DNA from: Streptomyces bungoensis
Lineage (GTDB): Bacteria; Actinomycetota; Actinomycetes; Streptomycetales; Streptomycetaceae
DNA: 64,000 nucleotides
Assembly: GCF_001514215.1 (NCBI RefSeq)
Contig: NZ_KQ948851.1
Span: 898,184-962,183 of the forward strand
Direction: 5' to 3'
Position numbers and translations under genes: made by a program
Notes under the pieces: model-generated
Told to the model about the DNA's origin: nothing
The model's database searches: none
Seen by the model: the letters and a program-made list of their open reading frames with translations, nothing else
Part shown: positions 61,252 through 64,000 of the stretch, piece by piece
Numbering within the stretch: position 1 is the stretch's first letter
Layout of the letters: every line of letters starts with the position of its first letter

Positions 61252-61929
61252 ATGTCGTCGACCGGACTGCCGCAGGGGGCCGTGCCCAGGCTGGAGCGCC
61301 CCGGCCCGCTGCGAGACCGTGTCTACCAGGCGCTGCTCGAGCTGATCGGCACCCGCGCCCTGCGGCCCGGCCGGCACCTCGTGGAGAGCGAACTCGCCGG
61401 TCACCTGGGCGTCTCCCGGCAGCCGGTGCGCGAGGCGCTGCAGCGGCTGAGCACCGAGGGCTGGGTCGACCTCAGGCCCGCCCAGGGCGCGTTCGTGCAC
61501 GAGCCGACGGAGGACGAGGCCGACCAGCTCCTGACCGTCCGCACGCTCCTGGAGGCGGAGGCGGCACGGCTCGCCGCGGCCCATGCCGGCACCTCCGGCG
61601 CCGCCGCCCTGGAGGAGCTGTGTGCCGAGGGCGAGCAGGCGGTGGCGGCCGAGGACGTGCACCGCGCGGTGGCCCTCGACGCGGCCTTCCACTCCAAGGT
61701 GATGGAGCTGGCGGGCAACGCGGTGCTCGCCGAACTGGCCGCCCAGGTCGACCGGCGGGTCCGCTGGTACTGCGCGCCGGTGGCCCGGCAGCGGGGCCGG
61801 CAGTCCTGGATCGAGCACCGAGAGCTGATCACCGCGATCGCCGCCCGGGACGAACAGCGCGCCACCCACCTGATGCGCGCACACACCGAGCACACCCGGC
61901 GGTCGCACCAGGAGCGCGACGCGACCTGA
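61252..61929 (+). CDS. GntR-family regulator (FadR/FCD subfamily)
   Basis: This 225-residue regulator has a GntR winged HTH (GRHLVESELAGHLGVSRQPV, REALQRLSTEGWVDLRPAQG) and an FCD effector domain (TVRTLLEAEAARLAAAHAG, DAAFHSKVMELAGNAVLAEL, HRELITAIAARDEQRATHLM) with the Asp/His metal ligands. ATG 61252 follows GAGGAGGGGGACCGCG; an in-frame ATG at 61231 lacks such a site. Its target is unknown. Confidence 0.9.
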   Translation: MSSTGLPQGAVPRLERPGPLRDRVYQALLELIGTRALRPGRHLVESELAGHLGVSRQPVREALQRLSTEGWVDLRPAQGAFVHEPTEDEADQLLTVRTLLEAEAARLAAAHAGTSGAAALEELCAEGEQAVAAEDVHRAVALDAAFHSKVMELAGNAVLAELAAQVDRRVRWYCAPVARQRGRQSWIEHRELITAIAARDEQRATHLMRAHTEHTRRSHQERDAT

Positions 61930-62012
61930 CCGGCCGCCGGGCAAGGCGCGACATGCGCGCACGAGGTGTCAGCCCGCTCACTCGCCGTAGCACCTGGCGC
62001 ACGGATACGCAG

Positions 62013-62042
62013 GTGAAACGCACTCCGAAACCTTGGTATTGT
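62013..62042 (+). promoter_or_regulatory. Candidate promoter for tRNA-Leu
   Basis: GTGAAA (62013-62018), an 18-bp spacer and TATTGT (62037-62042) resemble a housekeeping promoter about 50 bp before the tRNA. The match is moderate. Confidence 0.4.
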
Positions 62043-62093
62043 TGTGCCTGTCGCCGCGGGGAACACACATCCCCGCCAGGCGGCAGACACCTG

Positions 62094-62181
62094 GTCCGGG
62101 TGGCGGAATGGCAGACGCGCTAGCTTGAGGTGCTAGTGCCCTTTATCGGGCGTGGGGGTTCAAGTCCCCCCTCGGACACCA
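62094..62181 (+). tRNA. tRNA-Leu (anticodon GAG)
   Basis: An 88-nt class II tRNA. The acceptor arms GTCCGGG and CTCGGAC pair (one G-U). The anticodon stem CTAGC/GCTAG frames the loop TTGAGGT with GAG at 62127-62129. A variable arm (GTGCCCTTTATCGGGCGT region) and T-arm GGGGGTTCAAGTCCCCC follow. CCA is encoded (62179-62181). It reads CUC and CUU leucine codons. Confidence 0.96.
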
Positions 62182-62198
62182 TGCGTCGACAAGACGAT

Positions 62199-62234
62199 GA
62201 AGAGGGCCCCGACCTTGCGGTCGGGGCCCTCTTC
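62199..62234. terminator. Perfect 16-bp stem-loop between tRNA-Leu and the convergent transpeptidase
   Basis: Arms of GAAGAGGGCCCCGACC and its complement flank a TTGC loop, between the tRNA and the stop of the convergent L,D-transpeptidase. It probably ends both transcripts. Confidence 0.85.
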
Positions 62235-62244
62235 GCGTGGGTCC

Positions 62245-63483
62245 TCAGGGGGTCGCGCTGCCGGAGACCCACTCGGTCCACGGCATGTTCCAGTCGCTGA
62301 GGCCGTTGCCCGGGGCCAGCGGGGTCTTGTCCTGGGAGTTCTTGACGACCACGATGTCGCCGATCATCGAGTTGTCGAAGAACCACGCGGCGGGCAGCCT
62401 GCCGTCGCCGCCGCCCCGGATGTCCTTCAGGCCGACGCAGCCGTGGCTGGTGTTGACCTTGCCGAAGACCGAGTCGGCGCCCCAGTAGTTGCCGTGGATG
62501 AACGTGCCCGAGTCGGTCAGGCGCATGGCGTGCGGCACGGCCTGGATGTCGTACGCGGGCTTGCCGTCCTTCGTGAGGCCGACGCTCGCACCGTTCATGT
62601 GGATCTGCCGGTACTTCTCGGAGATGACCATCCGGCCGTTGTACGTCGGGTGCTCGGCGCTGCCGGACGAGATCGGGATGGTCCTGATCGTCTTGCCGTC
62701 CCGGACGACGGTCATCTGCTTCGTCCTGGCGTCGACGGTGCTGATCTGGCTCCGGCCGATCTTGAACGTGACCGTCCGCTGGGCGCCGTGCACGTGGAGC
62801 TTGACGGTGACGGTCGAACCGGGCTTCCAGTAGTTCTCGGGGCGGAAGTCCAGGCGGGTGCCGCCGAACCAGTGGCCGACGACCCGCTGGCCGCTGCTGG
62901 AGCTGACCTGGATCTCCGACTGCACGGCGGCCTTGTCGCTGATCGCCTTGGCGAAGGTGACCGTCACCGGCATGCCCACGCCGACGGTCGAGCCGTTCTC
63001 GGGGGAGAGGTGCCCGACGAAGTCGTTGGCCGGGGAGACCGTGGTGATCGTCGCGCCTGCGCTGGCGGAGCGGCCCTGGGCGTCCACGGCCTCCGCGGCG
63101 ATCTGGTACTTGGTGGCCCGCTCCAGCCGGCCGTCCGGCTTCCAGGACGTGCCGTCCGCGGCCAGGGTGCCCGGAACCTCGGTACCGGTCGCGACGGCGG
63201 TCATGGTCACCTTGGTGAGCTTGCCGTCGGTGACGCTGACGGCGACGGGGCGGTCGATCCCGACGTTGTACGCACCTTGCCCGGGCGTGAACCTGATGCG
63301 GGCGTCGGACGCGTCCTGGGTGCCCGCCTGACCCGCCGGAGCCTGCGCTTTCGGGGGGCTCCCGGCGTCGTTTCCGCCGGTGGCGGCGCCGGCGGTGCCG
63401 CCGAGGGCCGTGAGTGCGAGGACGCCGCCGAACACGCCGGCCGTGGCCATCAGCCCGGTGCGTCGTTTACGTGCCGTGATCAA
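62245..63483 (-). CDS. Secreted L,D-transpeptidase with Ig-like domains
   Basis: This 412-residue exported enzyme makes 3-3 peptidoglycan cross-links or attaches proteins to the wall. It has a signal segment (LMATAGVFGGVLALTALGGT), two Ig-like beta domains (about 60-155, ARIRFTPGQGAYNVGIDRPV; about 160-265, FVGHLSPENGSTVGVGMPV) and a YkuD catalytic domain ending in FIHGNYWGADSVFG and NTSHGCVGL with the nucleophile Cys. Unlike many actinobacterial relatives no lipobox Cys is seen. I start at TTG 63483, behind GGGAGAAGCG; an upstream ATG at 63570 would add 29 residues before the signal. Confidence 0.88.
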   Translation of the reverse strand: MITARKRRTGLMATAGVFGGVLALTALGGTAGAATGGNDAGSPPKAQAPAGQAGTQDASDARIRFTPGQGAYNVGIDRPVAVSVTDGKLTKVTMTAVATGTEVPGTLAADGTSWKPDGRLERATKYQIAAEAVDAQGRSASAGATITTVSPANDFVGHLSPENGSTVGVGMPVTVTFAKAISDKAAVQSEIQVSSSSGQRVVGHWFGGTRLDFRPENYWKPGSTVTVKLHVHGAQRTVTFKIGRSQISTVDARTKQMTVVRDGKTIRTIPISSGSAEHPTYNGRMVISEKYRQIHMNGASVGLTKDGKPAYDIQAVPHAMRLTDSGTFIHGNYWGADSVFGKVNTSHGCVGLKDIRGGGDGRLPAAWFFDNSMIGDIVVVKNSQDKTPLAPGNGLSDWNMPWTEWVSGSATP

Positions 63484-63684
63484 ACGCTTCTCCCATGCGA
63501 CTGGTCGGTGGATTCCTGAGCTGGTTAACGGGGGGAGCGCAACCGGCTGCGAAAATCCACCTTTACGCATTCATTCGCCTCGAAGGTAGTGATTGTGGCG
63601 AATTACACGCACCGTCCTGGGCGCGTTCCTGGGCGGGCGGCGCACCGACTGCCCGCCCAGGCTCGTCGGGGGGTGGCCGTGGGA
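63484..63684. other. Intergenic region upstream of the transpeptidase gene
   Basis: This 201-bp gap contains the transpeptidase promoter region. It has an A/T-richer stretch (63552-63605) compared with the surroundings. No small gene is supported. Confidence 0.35.
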
Positions 63685-64000
63685 TCAGCCGCCCTGCTCG
63701 GCGAGGACCGCCAGTTCGCGATCCACCGCACGCTGGTGCTCCACCGCCTCCTCGCGGGCCCTGCGCGGGCTCCAGCGGCCGGCCATGACGAAGATGAACG
63801 GCAGGAAGATCAGTTGGCCGGCGGCGCAGATCAGCCACCAGGTGCGCCACTGTCCGGGGCCTTGGTCCGCGGCGCTCTTCACCTGGGATCCGTAGCGTCG
63901 CAGCAGCGCCAACTGCGGCTGGGCCTTGCGCACGGTCGCCAGGTCCTTCTCCCCGACCTCGCGGGCCGCCTGGGCCGCCAGTGCCGGCGGGACCGCGTTC
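63685..64000 (-). CDS. C-terminal end of a membrane protein (possible OFA-type MFS transporter), cut by window edge
   Basis: The last 104 codons of a minus-strand gene are present; the start is beyond the right edge. The segment has a charged helix (VGEKDLATVRKAQPQLALLR), one hydrophobic segment (TWWLICAAGQLIFLPFIFVM) and a cytosolic tail (AGRWSPRRAREEAVEHQRAV). This ending resembles actinobacterial oxalate/formate-antiporter-family MFS proteins as I recall them, which is weak evidence. Confidence 0.6.
   Translation of the reverse strand, partial: NAVPPALAAQAAREVGEKDLATVRKAQPQLALLRRYGSQVKSAADQGPGQWRTWWLICAAGQLIFLPFIFVMAGRWSPRRAREEAVEHQRAVDRELAVLAEQGG

Noticed and set aside
62094..62181. tRNA-Leu 3' end as an integration site with an adjacent island
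   Set aside because: No integrase gene and no second copy of the tRNA 3' end within the window.

Overview
The window is high-GC actinobacterial chromosome, almost certainly from a Streptomyces. The signs are strong third-position GC, many GTG and some TTG starts, AGGAGG-type ribosome binding sites, ATGA/GTGA stop-start overlaps in operons, and characteristic families (the gvpOAFGYZJLSK gas-vesicle cluster, CebR-type cellulase control, DUF6158, DUF2231, XRE-DUF5753 regulators). I see no insertion sequence, integrase, CRISPR array, rRNA or biosynthetic core cluster. It reads as ordinary chromosome with accessory catabolic islands and several decayed genes.

Layout. 1-3115: a repeat-tailed protein fragment, a transketolase and a LigD-type polymerase-domain protein, all coupled by overlapping stop/start codons. 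3224-8687: a complete ten-gene gas-vesicle cluster. 8704-14917: a methyltransferase, a PAP2/diacylglycerol-kinase fusion, an ABC-F ATPase, small stress-type proteins, a DJ-1/PfpI protein and a frameshifted gene. 15181-20884: phenylacetate catabolism, with paaI-paaK divergent from paaABCDE and two related palindromes between them. 20902-31341: a TPP-dependent pyruvate oxidase-like enzyme, a Gln/Gly/Cys-rich secreted protein, a lysine-free aminotransferase-fold protein coupled to a metallo-beta-lactamase-fold protein, a DedA protein, a second MBL protein, a resolvase-like domain, a membrane phosphodiesterase-like protein and OsmC. 31484-40792: a second DnaK, two XRE regulators, an MFS pseudogene, a pterin dehydratase, an alcohol dehydrogenase and CBS/BON and PNPOx-like proteins.

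40876-50200 is a cellulose/xyloglucan island. GH48 and GH74 run one way and GH5 and GH6 the other, each with a CBM2. Two CebR-type boxes lie in the divergent promoter region, so the set should respond together to cello-oligosaccharides. A MerR-type promoter, a chitosanase with a palindromic operator, an aldo/keto reductase, and an acyl-CoA synthetase with a TetR-type palindrome follow. 55948-61929 holds regulators, a bile-acid-symporter-family transporter, fdhD, a FabH-like ketosynthase and two deletion/decay scars. A tRNA-Leu(GAG), an L,D-transpeptidase and the end of a membrane protein close the window.

The most unusual observations are: an aminotransferase-fold protein with no lysine at all; oppositely charged tails on GvpY and GvpZ; a 7-bp triplicate that accounts for a frameshift; a formate dehydrogenase remnant beside intact fdhD; and a junction joining two divergent gene tails whose 5' halves are gone. 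None of these proves a new system. I found no strong candidate for a wholly undescribed multi-gene system.
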